Assembly: GCF_017744255.1 (NCBI RefSeq)
Contig: NZ_JAGHQP010000002.1
Location: 62,001-126,000 of the forward strand
Length of the DNA stretch: 64,000 bases
Reading direction: 5' to 3'
From: Brevundimonas sp. A19_0
Lineage (GTDB): Bacteria > Pseudomonadota > Alphaproteobacteria > Caulobacterales > Caulobacteraceae
Shown: positions 7,895-16,220 of the stretch, piece after piece
Position numbering within the stretch: position 1 is the stretch's first letter
Layout: each line of letters starts with the position of its first letter
Made by a program: the position numbers and the translations under genes
Notes under the pieces: model-generated
Told to the model about the DNA's origin: nothing
Database searches by the model: none
Seen by the model: the letters and a program-made list of their open reading frames with translations, nothing else

Positions 7895-10207
7895 TCAGGC
7901 CTTTTCGACGAAGCTGTCGATCACCTTCTTCTCGCCGGCCTTGTCGAAGGCGACGCGCAGCTTGTTGCCCTCGACGCCCTGGATACGGCCATAGCCGAAC
8001 TTCTGGTGAAACACGCGTTCGCCCCGGCTCCACTGGCCCGTGGGGGCCGCGGTGGTGGGGTGCTCGACGCGGCGGCTGACGCCTTCGATGGGCGGGCTGC
8101 GGTGGGCCGAGCCGGTGGTGCTGCGCTGCTGGGCGCGTTTCCAGCCGGGACTGTCATAGCCGCCGCCAAAGGTCTTGCCTTCTGACCAGCGATCCTGGAC
8201 CTGCCGGGCGCTGGGGGCGGCCCCGTAATAGCCGGTCTCGCTTTCCGGCTGGACGTTGTCGATCGGCAGTTCGTCGACGAAGCGGCTGGGCATCTGGGCG
8301 GTCCAGCGGCCGTAGACCTGCCGGTTGGCGGCAAAGCTGATCCGGGCGTCGCGGCGCGCGCGGGTCAGGCCGACATAGGCCAGCCGGCGTTCCTCCTCGA
8401 GGCCCTTTTCGCCCTTCTCGTCGATGCTGCGCTGGCTGGGAAAGACCCCTTCTTCCCAGCCGGGCAGGAACACCAGCGGGAACTCCAGCCCCTTGGCGCC
8501 GTGCAGGGTCATGATCTGGACGGAGTCGTCGCCCGAGGCCCGCTCCATGTCCATGACCAGTGACACATGCTCCAGATAGGCCTGCAGGGTATCGAAGGCC
8601 TGCATGGCCTGGACCAGCTCCTTGAGGTTATCCAGCCGCGTCTGGCCGGTCAGGCGGTCGGCCTTCTGCATATCGGTATAACCGCTCTCCTCCAGCACGA
8701 TTTCGGCCAGCTGGGGGTGGGGCGTGTCGGCGGCCAGGGTGCGCCAGCGGTGCAGGTCGCGGGCGAACCCGGCCAGCGCGGTCCGGGTGCGGGCCTGAAG
8801 TTCGTCCGATTCGATCAGCCGGTGGACGGCCGCCATGGCCGAGATGCCGGCGGTACGCGCCAGATGCAGGATCTTCTGGACCGAAGTGTCACCGATGCCG
8901 CGCTTGGGCACATTGACGATCCGCTCGAAGGCCAGGTCGTCATCCTCGGACTGGATCAGCCGCAGATAGGCGTGGGCATCGCGGATTTCGGCGCGCTCGA
9001 AAAAGCGGGGTCCGCCGATGACGGTGTAGGGGATCGCCAGCATGACGAAGCGTTCCTCGAACGCCCGCATCTGATGCGAAGCACGAACAAGGACAGCCAT
9101 GTCCTTGTATTTCATGCCGCTGGCTTTGGCCGTCTCGATCTCGTCAGCGATCAGCCGGGCCTCGGCCTCGCCGTCCCAGACGCCGCGCACCCGGACCTTT
9201 TCGCCGCCGTCGTCCTCGGTCCAGAGGGTCTTGCCCAGTCGCCCCCGGTTGCCGGCGATCAGGCCCGAGGCCGCGCCCAGGATATTGCCGGTCGACCGGT
9301 AGTTGCGCTCCAGCCGGACCAGTTTTGCGCCGGGAAAATCGCGCTCGAAGCGCAGGATGTTGTCCACCTCGGCGCCGCGCCAGCCATAGATCGATTGGTC
9401 GTCGTCGCCCACGCAACAGACATTGCCGGTCGAGGACGTCAGCAGCCTCAGCCACAGGTACTGGGCGACATTGGTGTCCTGATACTCGTCGACCAGGATG
9501 TAGCGGAATCGGCGTTGGTATTCCTCTGCGATATCCGCATGTTCTGACAGGATCGTCAGGTTGTGCAGCAGCAGGTCGCCAAAGTCGCAGGCGTTCAGCG
9601 TCTGCAGGCGGTTCTGATAGGCGGCATAGAGGGCCTTGGCCTTGCCGTCGGCGAAGTCCTCGGTCGCGGGCAGTTTGGCCGGCGTCCAGCCCCGGTTCTT
9701 CCAGTGATCGACCAGGCTGGCGAGCGTACGGGGTGTCCACCGCTTGGTGTCGATGCCCTCGGCCTCCATCAGCTGCTTCAGCAGCCGCTCCTGATCATCG
9801 GTGTCGAGGATGGTGAAGCTGGAGCGCAGGCCCACCAGCTCGGCATGGCGCCTCAGGATCTGGGCAGCGATGGAGTGGAAGGTGCCCAGCCAGCGCAAGC
9901 CCTCGGCCGACGGCCCGATCAGATGGGTGATCCGCTCGCGCATCTCGCGCGCGGCCTTGTTGGTGAAGGTGACGGCCAGCAGCTCCCACGGGCGCGCCTT
10001 GCCGGTCGCCAGAATGTGCGCCAGCCGCGTGGTCAGCACCCGTGTCTTGCCCGTGCCGGCACCCGCCAGCACCAGAACGGGGCCTTCGGTCGTCTCCACC
10101 GCCTCGCGCTGTTCCGGGTTCAGGCCCTCAAGATAGTCCGGCACCGGCGCGGGGGCTCGCGCGAGGTCCGAGATGCGGGGCGAGGGCAGGGAGGCGGATT
10201 CGGTCAT
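7895..10207 (-). CDS. uvrD: UvrD/PcrA-type superfamily 1 DNA helicase
   Basis: ATP-dependent 3'-5' DNA helicase for nucleotide excision and mismatch repair. The 770-residue protein shows all SF1A motifs: LAGAGTGKTRV (Walker A), VDEYQDTN (motif II), GDDDQSIYGWRGA (motif III), LERNYRST (IV), MTLHGAKGLEFPLV (V) and YVGLTRAR (VI). A Tudor-like C-terminal domain (VFHQKFGYGRIQGVEGNKL) of the kind that binds RNA polymerase ends the protein. The start is the ATG at 10207 (MTESASLP); the frame stays open further upstream but that part is intergenic and antisense to the next gene. It could equally be called pcrA. Confidence 0.95.
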   Translation of the reverse strand: MTESASLPSPRISDLARAPAPVPDYLEGLNPEQREAVETTEGPVLVLAGAGTGKTRVLTTRLAHILATGKARPWELLAVTFTNKAAREMRERITHLIGPSAEGLRWLGTFHSIAAQILRRHAELVGLRSSFTILDTDDQERLLKQLMEAEGIDTKRWTPRTLASLVDHWKNRGWTPAKLPATEDFADGKAKALYAAYQNRLQTLNACDFGDLLLHNLTILSEHADIAEEYQRRFRYILVDEYQDTNVAQYLWLRLLTSSTGNVCCVGDDDQSIYGWRGAEVDNILRFERDFPGAKLVRLERNYRSTGNILGAASGLIAGNRGRLGKTLWTEDDGGEKVRVRGVWDGEAEARLIADEIETAKASGMKYKDMAVLVRASHQMRAFEERFVMLAIPYTVIGGPRFFERAEIRDAHAYLRLIQSEDDDLAFERIVNVPKRGIGDTSVQKILHLARTAGISAMAAVHRLIESDELQARTRTALAGFARDLHRWRTLAADTPHPQLAEIVLEESGYTDMQKADRLTGQTRLDNLKELVQAMQAFDTLQAYLEHVSLVMDMERASGDDSVQIMTLHGAKGLEFPLVFLPGWEEGVFPSQRSIDEKGEKGLEEERRLAYVGLTRARRDARISFAANRQVYGRWTAQMPSRFVDELPIDNVQPESETGYYGAAPSARQVQDRWSEGKTFGGGYDSPGWKRAQQRSTTGSAHRSPPIEGVSRRVEHPTTAAPTGQWSRGERVFHQKFGYGRIQGVEGNKLRVAFDKAGEKKVIDSFVEKA

Positions 10208-10327
10208 GGGCGAAACATAATAGGAACTGCCCGACGCCAAAGCCACCCGGGGATCGGAGGCGGTTTTGACAGAACCTGAGTCGGTGACCCAAGGTTGCGC
10301 CTTCAACCAAAGCAGAGGGGGCTCGCC

Positions 10328-10681
10328 ATGAGCACAGTGGGGACACCGGTACCGCCGCAGCAAGAGGGCGGATTTCAGGAACTGATCAAGAGGTTCTGGG
10401 GATTCGACCACCTGATCGGCAGCGCGTTGATCAAGATCATCTACTACGTGGGGCTGGCCGTGATCCTGATCACGACGGTACTGGCCATGTTCGGTGGCGG
10501 CATCATGGGCGCCATGATGGGCGGCCAGGGGGGCGGGGGCGGCTTCGCCATGTTCATCCTCGCCCCGATCGGCGGGATCATCTACCTCGTCTTCTGGCGT
10601 TTCATTTGCGAGATGTGGCTGCTCATGTTCCTCATGTACAACCGCATGGGGGAAATCCGGGATCGCCTGCCGCCGCGCTGA
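10328..10681 (+). CDS. DUF4282-like small membrane protein
   Basis: 117 residues with two membrane helices flanking a Gly-rich loop (GGGIMGAMMGGQGGGGG). The pattern FWGFDHLIGSALIKIIYY, then a helix, loop, helix and a short basic tail, fits DUF4282 membrane proteins of unknown function. The ATG at 10328 has AGAGGGG ten bases upstream; an in-frame start 11 codons earlier has no such site. A second small membrane-protein gene with its own stress promoter follows. Confidence 0.75.
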   Translation: MSTVGTPVPPQQEGGFQELIKRFWGFDHLIGSALIKIIYYVGLAVILITTVLAMFGGGIMGAMMGGQGGGGGFAMFILAPIGGIIYLVFWRFICEMWLLMFLMYNRMGEIRDRLPPR

Positions 10682-10691
10682 CAGCCCCCCG

Positions 10692-10716
10692 GGAACCTGT
10701 GCCGTTTGGTCTCGTT
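10692..10716 (+). promoter_or_regulatory. EcfG-type general stress promoter
   Basis: GGAAC at 10692-10696 and CGTT at 10713-10716 are separated by exactly 16 bases, matching the consensus of the EcfG sigma factor that drives the alphaproteobacterial general stress response. It lies 31 bases before the ATG of the following 70-residue membrane protein gene. Confidence 0.7.
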
Positions 10717-10747
10717 TGGCTGGACAGATCAAAACAGGAGGACGCGT

Positions 10748-10960
10748 ATGTCGGATCAATCGAACAACACGGGTGGCAACGGCGGCGGCGGCGGAAACGC
10801 CGGGCTGGCCTTCATCGTCGGCGGCATCGTCGTGGTGCTGGCCATCGTGGCCTATTTCGTCTTCTCGGGTGGCATCGGCACCCAGGAGAAGGATGTGGAC
10901 GTCGACGTGAACCTGCCCGAGGTCTCGGCGCCCGACGTACCCACCCCTTCCGCCGAGTGA
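10748..10960 (+). CDS. Small single-span membrane protein, likely stress-induced
   Basis: 70 residues: a Gly/Asn-rich N-terminus (NNTGGNGGGGGNAG), one strong membrane helix (AFIVGGIVVVLAIVAYFVF), and an acidic tail with the alternating stretch DVDVDVNLPE. No family assignment. The ATG at 10748 has a strong AGGAGG site. A consensus EcfG promoter lies immediately upstream, so the gene is probably part of the general stress regulon. The helix plus charged tail suggests an envelope role, which is inference. Confidence 0.75.
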   Translation: MSDQSNNTGGNGGGGGNAGLAFIVGGIVVVLAIVAYFVFSGGIGTQEKDVDVDVNLPEVSAPDVPTPSAE

Positions 10961-10978
10961 TTCAAGGCACGGTGTGGA

Positions 10979-11224
10979 TCAGGGCAGGTCGCCTCGGGCG
11001 GCCTGCCCTTCTTCATGCGCGGTTTCGGCTACCCACTGAAGGGCCGCCAGCCGACAGGCCGAGGCCAGGGGCCGCCGACCGCGGCCGGCGTCGATCTGCT
11101 TGAGCAGGGCGGCAAGGCTTAGCCCGTCGCGCGTGGCGCGCCCCTCCAGCACGGCCCAGAATTCAGGCTCGAGCGCGATGGAGGTGGCGTGGCCGGCCAG
11201 CAGCACGGACTTCTTTTTCAGCAT
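10979..11224 (-). CDS. Ribbon-helix-helix domain protein
   Basis: 81 residues with an N-terminal segment KKKSVLLAGHATSIALEPEFW followed by a helix region GLSLAALLKQIDAG. This fits the RHH_4 ribbon-helix-helix family of small alphaproteobacterial proteins, expected to bind DNA as dimers. In many relatives such a gene sits next to DUF4169 and fumC genes; here those lie 4-7 kb away. The ATG at 11224 is used. Confidence 0.8.
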   Translation of the reverse strand: MLKKKSVLLAGHATSIALEPEFWAVLEGRATRDGLSLAALLKQIDAGRGRRPLASACRLAALQWVAETAHEEGQAARGDLP

Positions 11225-11270
11225 ACACCCAGCCTAGCGCATCCGGCTCAAACAGGCATGTCCGGGACGT

Positions 11271-11810
11271 CTAATCTTCGGCGGCCCGGGCCTCGGCACG
11301 GATGTCCACGCGGCGATCCTGCATCGGAGTGCCGGAGCGGTCCTCACCGGGCTCGGGCGCCCCCGCGGCCACGATCGCGATACGGTCCGCCGGAATACCC
11401 TTTTCGACCAGATAGTCGCGGACCGACTCGGCCCGCTCCTGTGCCAGCCGCTGGTTGACCTGCGGGTCGCCGCTGGCGTCCGTGCGGCCGGTCAGGGTCA
11501 GGCGCCACATCGGCTCCGTCAGGTCCTTGCCCTCGACCAGGGCGTCCAGCATGGCACGCGCCTCGTCGCTCAGGCCGGTCTCGCCCAGACCGAACAGAAC
11601 CTGCCCCTCGACGGGCGGCGGCAGGGGAGCGGCCGGCGGATCGGCCTCGGCCAGCACGTCGGGCCGCATGATCGACCCGCGGGGCTCGACCGTCGCGGGC
11701 TCTGTGGCCGGCGGGGTCTCGGGGGCCGTGTCGGCGGGGCGCTCGGCCGGCTCCTGGCAGGCGACCGTCACCAGTCCCAGGCCGATGAGCAGGGGTACGG
11801 TCCGGTTCAT
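11271..11810 (-). CDS. OmpA-like peptidoglycan-binding lipoprotein
   Basis: 179 residues. The leader MNRTVPLLIGLGLVTVAC carries a lipobox; a Pro/Ala/Glu-rich linker of about 50 residues follows; the C-terminal half is an OmpA-like domain with GRTDASGDPQVNQRLAQERA and a QDRRVDI end typical of peptidoglycan-binding modules. It probably tethers the outer membrane to the cell wall. Its ATG overlaps the stop of the upstream antiporter gene in an ATGA arrangement, so the two are translationally coupled. Confidence 0.85.
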   Translation of the reverse strand: MNRTVPLLIGLGLVTVACQEPAERPADTAPETPPATEPATVEPRGSIMRPDVLAEADPPAAPLPPPVEGQVLFGLGETGLSDEARAMLDALVEGKDLTEPMWRLTLTGRTDASGDPQVNQRLAQERAESVRDYLVEKGIPADRIAIVAAGAPEPGEDRSGTPMQDRRVDIRAEARAAED

Positions 11811-13672
11811 GCGCCTGACGGCGAAGGGATCGGGATCATGCCTTCGTCTCCTTTCGGGGGCGGGGTTTTCTTCGCCCGGGCCTTGGCGGTTTCACGCGGC
11901 GGCGCATAGGACACCACCGTATCGCCGGGCTGCGGCTTGGGCCGCGATGCATGACTGAAGAAGTGCAGCTTACCGCCGTCCCGCACGAGCACCAAAATTT
12001 CGGCCTCGTCCGGCAGCTCCTTGCGGGCGTCCTCCAGACCGTATTTCTCGCTCAGCCGCGTCTTGCGGAAGTCCCAGCCGGACCGCTCGCGCCGCTCGAT
12101 CTCCTCGACGCCGAGGCCGGAGGCGAACAGGGTGCGGCCGCGCAGGGCAGGGGGCAGGGCGCGCGGATTGTCCTCGGAGGTGTCGCCCAGCTGGAAGACG
12201 GCGTGGCGGCCCACCTCGGGCGCCAGTTCGTTGCAGACCAGGGCGTTGTAGGCCTCGTTGTCCGTGGTCGCGACCAGGGCCTGGAACTGGCTCATGTCGA
12301 CGTGGTCCTCGGTCACCTCCGACAGGATCTCCCCGTGGAAGACCGGCATGCCCATCTGACGCGCGGCGGCCAGGCGCTGCCAGCTGGTGTCGGCGATCAG
12401 CACCGGGATTTTCAGCGATTGCAGCAGCTGCGCCAGCGACAGGCTCCAGGGCGTCGTGCCGACGATCAGCACGCCCTTGTCGCCCTTGCCGGTCACGCCC
12501 AGCCAGCGCGCGGCCAGTTTGGCGGTAAAGCTGTGGGCCAGAATGGTGACGATCACCACGGCGAAAGACAGGGTCACCAGCGTGCTGCCGTCAGCATAGC
12601 CCAGCTCGCCCAGCTTCAGGGCGAACAGGCCGCTGATGGCGACGGCCACGATCCCGCGCGGCGCGATCCAGCCGATGAACAGCTGCTCGCGGAAGGGCAC
12701 CCGGCTGAAGGCCAGGCTGAGCAGCACCGTCGCCGGCCGGACCACGAACAGCAGCACGATCAGGAAGGCGAGGAAGCGCCATTCGAACTGGCGCAGCACC
12801 TCAAGGTTCAGCGAGGCCGACAGCATCACGAACACGCCCGAGACCAGGAGGACGGTGATGTTCTCCTTGAAGTGCATGAAGTCGCGGAAGCTGGCCAGTT
12901 TCATATTGGCGAGCGCCACGCCCATCACCGTCACGGTCAGCAGGCCCGACTCTTCCTGGATCATATTGGCGCCCACGAACACGCCGATCACGGCGATCAA
13001 CAGGATCGGTGACTTCAGGAACTCGGGCACATAGCCGCGCGGGAAGGCCCAGGCGATGATCCGGGCCGCGCCCCAGCCGATCAGGCAGGCGACCACCGAC
13101 GCCAGCAGCAGGGAGATGACGACTCCCGCAATCGTGTCACCCTCTCCGGCCCGGTGCAGAACCTCATAGGTCAGCACGGCGCAAAGGGCGCCCAGCGGGT
13201 CATTGACGATGGCCTCCCACTTCAGGATCGCCCGGGGCCTCTGCGCCAGATTGGTCTGTCGCAGCAGGGGCAGGATAACGGTCGGGCCCGTCACCACCAG
13301 AATGCCGGCGAACAGGATGGCGACCGGCCAGATCAGTCCGGCGACGTAGTAGCAGGCCAGGGTACCCAGCACCCAGGCGATGGGCACGCCCAGGAACACC
13401 AGCCGCGGCACCGCGCCCTCTGAGTGGCGCAGTTCGCGGAAGTTCAGGTTCAGCCCGCCCTCGAACAGGATGATGGCGACCGCCAGCGAGATGATCGGCT
13501 CCAGCAGGTGGCCGAAATCCCGCTCGGGCTGAATAAAGCCGGTCAGCGGTCCGCCGATGATCCCGGCCAGCAGCATCAGGGCGATGGCCGGCCAGCCGGT
13601 GCGCCACGCGACCCACTGCGCGCCAATGCCCAGCACGCCGATGGCCGCCAGTACCACTCCCTGATGTTCCAT
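11807..13672 (-). CDS. NhaP-type cation/proton antiporter with TrkA-N domain
   Basis: 621 residues. The first ~400 form a CPA1-type Na+(K+)/H+ exchanger with 12-13 membrane helices; conserved pieces include ILFEGGLNLNFRELR, VTGPTVILPLLR, NDPLGALCAV and APRGIVAVAISGLFAL. The next ~130 residues are a TrkA-N/RCK-like nucleotide-binding domain (KGVLIVGTTPWSLSLAQLL), and a further soluble region follows. It exports monovalent cations for pH and salt balance, probably gated by nucleotides. It is coupled to the OmpA-like lipoprotein gene by a 4-base overlap. Confidence 0.88.
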   Translation of the reverse strand: MEHQGVVLAAIGVLGIGAQWVAWRTGWPAIALMLLAGIIGGPLTGFIQPERDFGHLLEPIISLAVAIILFEGGLNLNFRELRHSEGAVPRLVFLGVPIAWVLGTLACYYVAGLIWPVAILFAGILVVTGPTVILPLLRQTNLAQRPRAILKWEAIVNDPLGALCAVLTYEVLHRAGEGDTIAGVVISLLLASVVACLIGWGAARIIAWAFPRGYVPEFLKSPILLIAVIGVFVGANMIQEESGLLTVTVMGVALANMKLASFRDFMHFKENITVLLVSGVFVMLSASLNLEVLRQFEWRFLAFLIVLLFVVRPATVLLSLAFSRVPFREQLFIGWIAPRGIVAVAISGLFALKLGELGYADGSTLVTLSFAVVIVTILAHSFTAKLAARWLGVTGKGDKGVLIVGTTPWSLSLAQLLQSLKIPVLIADTSWQRLAAARQMGMPVFHGEILSEVTEDHVDMSQFQALVATTDNEAYNALVCNELAPEVGRHAVFQLGDTSEDNPRALPPALRGRTLFASGLGVEEIERRERSGWDFRKTRLSEKYGLEDARKELPDEAEILVLVRDGGKLHFFSHASRPKPQPGDTVVSYAPPRETAKARAKKTPPPKGDEGMIPIPSPSGA

Positions 13673-13809
13673 TCCGCCCCGGATGTCTGCAATCGTTCAG
13701 GAGCACAATGAACGAGCGCCCCAAGCGTTGCCGCAAAACAGCGCCGTCACGGCGCCGTGTCACGCACTGGAACGCGATTTGACCGCCGCGAAGGCGCGCG
13801 GGCCTCGCC

Positions 13810-14775
13810 ATGGCGGGGAAATCGGCGCATGGCTCCGCCTCCATTTGCCGCAGGGAAAATGCCGTGTCGTCTCCTTCATCTCCGATGCTCGGGGGTCGCT
13901 GGCTGGTCGCCGGGATCGCCGTCTGCGCGCTGATCTGGGGCACGACCTGGTACGCCATCACCCTGCAACTGGGACCGGTTGCGCCGACCGTCTCGGTGGT
14001 CTGGCGGTTCGGACTGGCGGCGCTGGTCCTGTTCGCCTTCTGCCTCGCGACCCGCCGCCGGGTCCGGTTGAACCGGGTCCAGCATCTGGCGGCGCTGGGG
14101 CAGGGGGCCTTCGTCTTCGCCCTGTCCTATGGCTTCGTCTATGCCTCGGAGGAACGCGTGCCTTCGGCCGTCGTGGCGGTCATCTTCGCGGGACTTGCGT
14201 TCGTCAATCTGGTGCTGTTCCGGCTGGTGGCGGGTCAAAAGGCGTCGCGCCTGGCCTGGGCCGGGTCGGCGCTCGGACTTCTGGGCGTGGCCGTCCTGTC
14301 CGGCAGCGAAATCCTCGGCAGCCCCATGACCAGTGCCGCCGGACTGGGCGTGGGCATGGCCTGCATCGCCGTGCTCAGCTCGGCGGTCGGCAACTACTTC
14401 GCCTGGCGGGGACAGGTGGCGGGGGCCGCTGTCATGCCCGCCACCGCCTGGGCGATGGCCTATGGCACCGCCATGCTGGCCCTGTTCGGCCTGACGCAGG
14501 GGGTCGAGTGGCGGATCGAGCCGTCCTTCGCCTACATCGGGTCCTTGCTCCATCTGTCGCTGATGGGGTCGGTGGTGGCCTTCGTCCTCTATTTCACCAT
14601 CGCGCGCAGCCGCGGCTATGGCCTCGCCAGCTACATCTCGGCCCTGACGCCGCCCACCGCCATGCTGGTGTCGGTGATGTTCGAGGGGGCCCGGTTCGGC
14701 CTGCCGGCCTTCGCCGGTCTGGCGCTGGTGCTGGCCGGACAGGTGCTGCTCATTCGCGCGCCCAAGGTCAGCTAG
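13810..14775 (+). CDS. DMT superfamily (EamA) transporter
   Basis: Up to 321 residues with about ten membrane helices arranged as two EamA repeats. The first has IWGTTWYAITLQLG near its beginning, the second SLMGSVVAFVLYFTIARSRG. Proteins of this kind export metabolites or amino acids; the substrate is not predictable. The start is uncertain: ATG 13810, GTG 13864 and ATG 13885 are all in frame, and the membrane domain begins just after the last of these. Confidence 0.82.
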   Translation: MAGKSAHGSASICRRENAVSSPSSPMLGGRWLVAGIAVCALIWGTTWYAITLQLGPVAPTVSVVWRFGLAALVLFAFCLATRRRVRLNRVQHLAALGQGAFVFALSYGFVYASEERVPSAVVAVIFAGLAFVNLVLFRLVAGQKASRLAWAGSALGLLGVAVLSGSEILGSPMTSAAGLGVGMACIAVLSSAVGNYFAWRGQVAGAAVMPATAWAMAYGTAMLALFGLTQGVEWRIEPSFAYIGSLLHLSLMGSVVAFVLYFTIARSRGYGLASYISALTPPTAMLVSVMFEGARFGLPAFAGLALVLAGQVLLIRAPKVS

Positions 14776-14787
14776 AGCGACAAAGCC

Positions 14788-14928
14788 TCAGCGCTGATCG
14801 TCGTCGGGCTCGTCGTCCGGCGGCGACTTGCCCTCCTTCTGCGCGCGTCGTTTCGCCTCCAGTCGCAGGGCGACCAGCAGGGGGACCAGACCGTGGCGGA
14901 CCCGCTTGTCCTTGCGCGGATCAGTCAT
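14788..14928 (-). CDS. Tiny basic protein coupled to DUF4169 gene
   Basis: 46 residues beginning MTDPRKDKRVRHGLVPLLVALRL and ending in an acidic Asp-rich tail. No family is recognised. Its ATG lies inside the end of the DUF4169 gene, giving an 8-base overlap in another frame, a sign of coupled translation. The frame extends further upstream, but that part only shadows the DUF4169 gene. Moderately confident that it is real, because overlap and strand are consistent. Confidence 0.55.
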   Translation of the reverse strand: MTDPRKDKRVRHGLVPLLVALRLEAKRRAQKEGKSPPDDEPDDDQR

Positions 14929-15106
14929 CGTCCAGCTCGCGTCTATGGCCATCCAGATGGCGGGCCGCCGTATCGCGGGCCTTCCCGGCCGCCTCGCGCT
15001 CCGCCCGGGTGCGACCATGGCGGGCGCGGTTCGCCTCGGCGTCGGCGCGGGCCTCGTCCCTCGCACGTGCCTTGCGCACCCGGTTCAGATTGATGATCTC
15101 GGCCAT
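14921..15106 (-). CDS. DUF4169 family protein
   Basis: 61 residues starting MAEIINLNRVRKARARDEA, the highly conserved beginning of DUF4169. The remainder is strongly charged and probably a single long helix, with the family's HGRTRAEREA block. Its function is unknown; in alphaproteobacteria it usually lies near fumC and a ribbon-helix-helix gene, and both are within a few kilobases here. Confidence 0.85.
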   Translation of the reverse strand: MAEIINLNRVRKARARDEARADAEANRARHGRTRAEREAAGKARDTAARHLDGHRRELDDD

Positions 15107-15177
15107 GCCGCAAAGCCTACATCAGGATGTCAGGAAATTCACTCGGTGGGCGCCCGGTCGTCTTCTATGGTTACCGC

Positions 15178-15579
15178 ATGGACCTCATTCGACTTGTTCT
15201 CAACGTTCTCTGGCTGATCTTCGGCGGACTGATCTCGGCGATCGGCTGGTTCATCGGGGGCGCCATCCTGGCCGTCACCATCGTCGGCCTGCCGTGGACC
15301 TTCGCGGCCTGGCGGATTGGCGCCTACACCCTCTGGCCGTTCGGTCGCGAGGTCGTGTGGCGCGAGCCGGACGCAGCCGACATCGGCGCGGGGCCGGTGG
15401 GTGTGGTGCTGAACGTCGTGTGGTTCATCTTTGCCGGCTGGTACATCGCGCTCAGCCACCTGATCGCGGCCTTCGCCGAGGCGATCACCATCATCGGTAT
15501 CCCCTTCGCGCTCAAGGATCTCGAGCTGGCCAAGCTGGCCCTGGCCCCCGTCGGACGGACCATCCGCGACAAGCCCTGA
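15178..15579 (+). CDS. yccF: YccF domain inner-membrane protein
   Basis: 133 residues with paired hydrophobic repeats: LVLNVLWLIFGGLISAIGW near the start and VVLNVVWFIFAGWYIALSH in the second half. Each is followed by an AVTIVGLPW / AITIIGIPFAL type segment, the hallmark of YccF (DUF307). Four membrane helices are expected. The function is unknown. The ATG at 15178 fits the family start; an earlier in-frame ATG would add 17 atypical residues. Confidence 0.88.
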   Translation: MDLIRLVLNVLWLIFGGLISAIGWFIGGAILAVTIVGLPWTFAAWRIGAYTLWPFGREVVWREPDAADIGAGPVGVVLNVVWFIFAGWYIALSHLIAAFAEAITIIGIPFALKDLELAKLALAPVGRTIRDKP

Positions 15580-15601
15580 GGCGCCCTCAGCGCTGCCGTA
15601 T

Positions 15602-15627
15602 GCAACGGCCCCCGGCGCCTCCCCGTT
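15602..15627 (+). promoter_or_regulatory. Possible EcfG-type stress promoter
   Basis: GCAAC at 15602-15606 and CGTT at 15624-15627 are separated by 17 bases, one mismatch from the GGAAC-N16/17-CGTT stress consensus. It lies 35 bases before the DUF2171 gene, a gene type often tied to stress. Confidence 0.4.
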
Positions 15628-15661
15628 TATGGATCACATCCAACAGACAGGGAGAAACACC

Positions 15662-15889
15662 ATGCTGGAAGCCATCAAGGAACATATGGACGTCATCGCC
15701 TCGGACGGCGGTCGCATCGGCCGCGTCGACCATGTGAAGGGCGATCAGATCGAACTGGCCAAGCTGGATTTCGATACCGGGTTCAAGCACCGGATGATCC
15801 CCACCGAGTGGGTCTCGCGCGTCGATGAGCATGTCCACCTGAACCTCACCGAGGACCAGGCCAAGGACCGCTGGACCGACAAGCAATAG
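15662..15889 (+). CDS. DUF2171 family protein
   Basis: 75 residues containing VIASDGGRIGRVDHVKGDQIELAK-type beta strands and a C-terminal part with IPTEWVSRVDEHVHLN. This matches DUF2171, a PRC-barrel-like small cytoplasmic family of unknown function. The ATG at 15662 follows an AGGGAGAAAC ribosome site. A perfect 11-bp hairpin terminator lies downstream. Expression may be under the stress sigma factor, judged from the upstream motif. Confidence 0.85.
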   Translation: MLEAIKEHMDVIASDGGRIGRVDHVKGDQIELAKLDFDTGFKHRMIPTEWVSRVDEHVHLNLTEDQAKDRWTDKQ

Positions 15890-15914
15890 GTCGCGGCCTC
15901 CCATCTGAAATACG

Positions 15915-15944
15915 GAAGGCCCCGCTTTCACAGGCGGGGCCTTC
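15915..15944 (+). terminator. Hairpin terminator after the DUF2171 gene
   Basis: GAAGGCCCCGC at 15915-15925 pairs perfectly with GCGGGGCCTTC at 15934-15944 across an 8-base loop. There is only a short T-rich end. It separates the DUF2171 and DUF2188 genes. Confidence 0.75.
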
Positions 15945-15980
15945 TGCCTATCTCAAGTCAAATCAACCCGGGAACACCCC

Positions 15981-16220
15981 ATGACCGAAGTCATCTACAA
16001 GATCGTCCAGCACGATGGCGGCTGGGCCTATCAGGTCGGCGAGACATATTCCGAGACCTTCCCTGACCATGACGCGGCGCTGAAGGCGGCCCGCACCGCC
16101 GCCGCCGAACAGCAGGTCGGCGGCCAGACCCGCACCATCAGCTGGGAGGACTCCTCCGGCCAGTGGCACCGCGAAGTTTCGGACGGCGGCGACCGCCCCG
16201 AAACGACGGTGGTCGACTAA
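15981..16220 (+). CDS. DUF2188-like small protein
   Basis: 79 residues: VIYKIVQHDGGWAYQVGETYSETF, then DHDAALKAARTAAAEQQ and WHREVSDGG. This resembles DUF2188, small proteins with two beta-strand pairs and a helix, of unknown function. It starts at an ATG a few bases after CCGGGAACACC. Its stop overlaps by four bases the stop of the convergent ATPase gene. Confidence 0.75.
   Translation: MTEVIYKIVQHDGGWAYQVGETYSETFPDHDAALKAARTAAAEQQVGGQTRTISWEDSSGQWHREVSDGGDRPETTVVD

Noticed and set aside
10208..10759. Longer start for the uvrD helicase
   Set aside because: The extra 180 or so codons overlap the plus-strand membrane protein gene and do not resemble any helicase; the ATG at 10207 fits the family.
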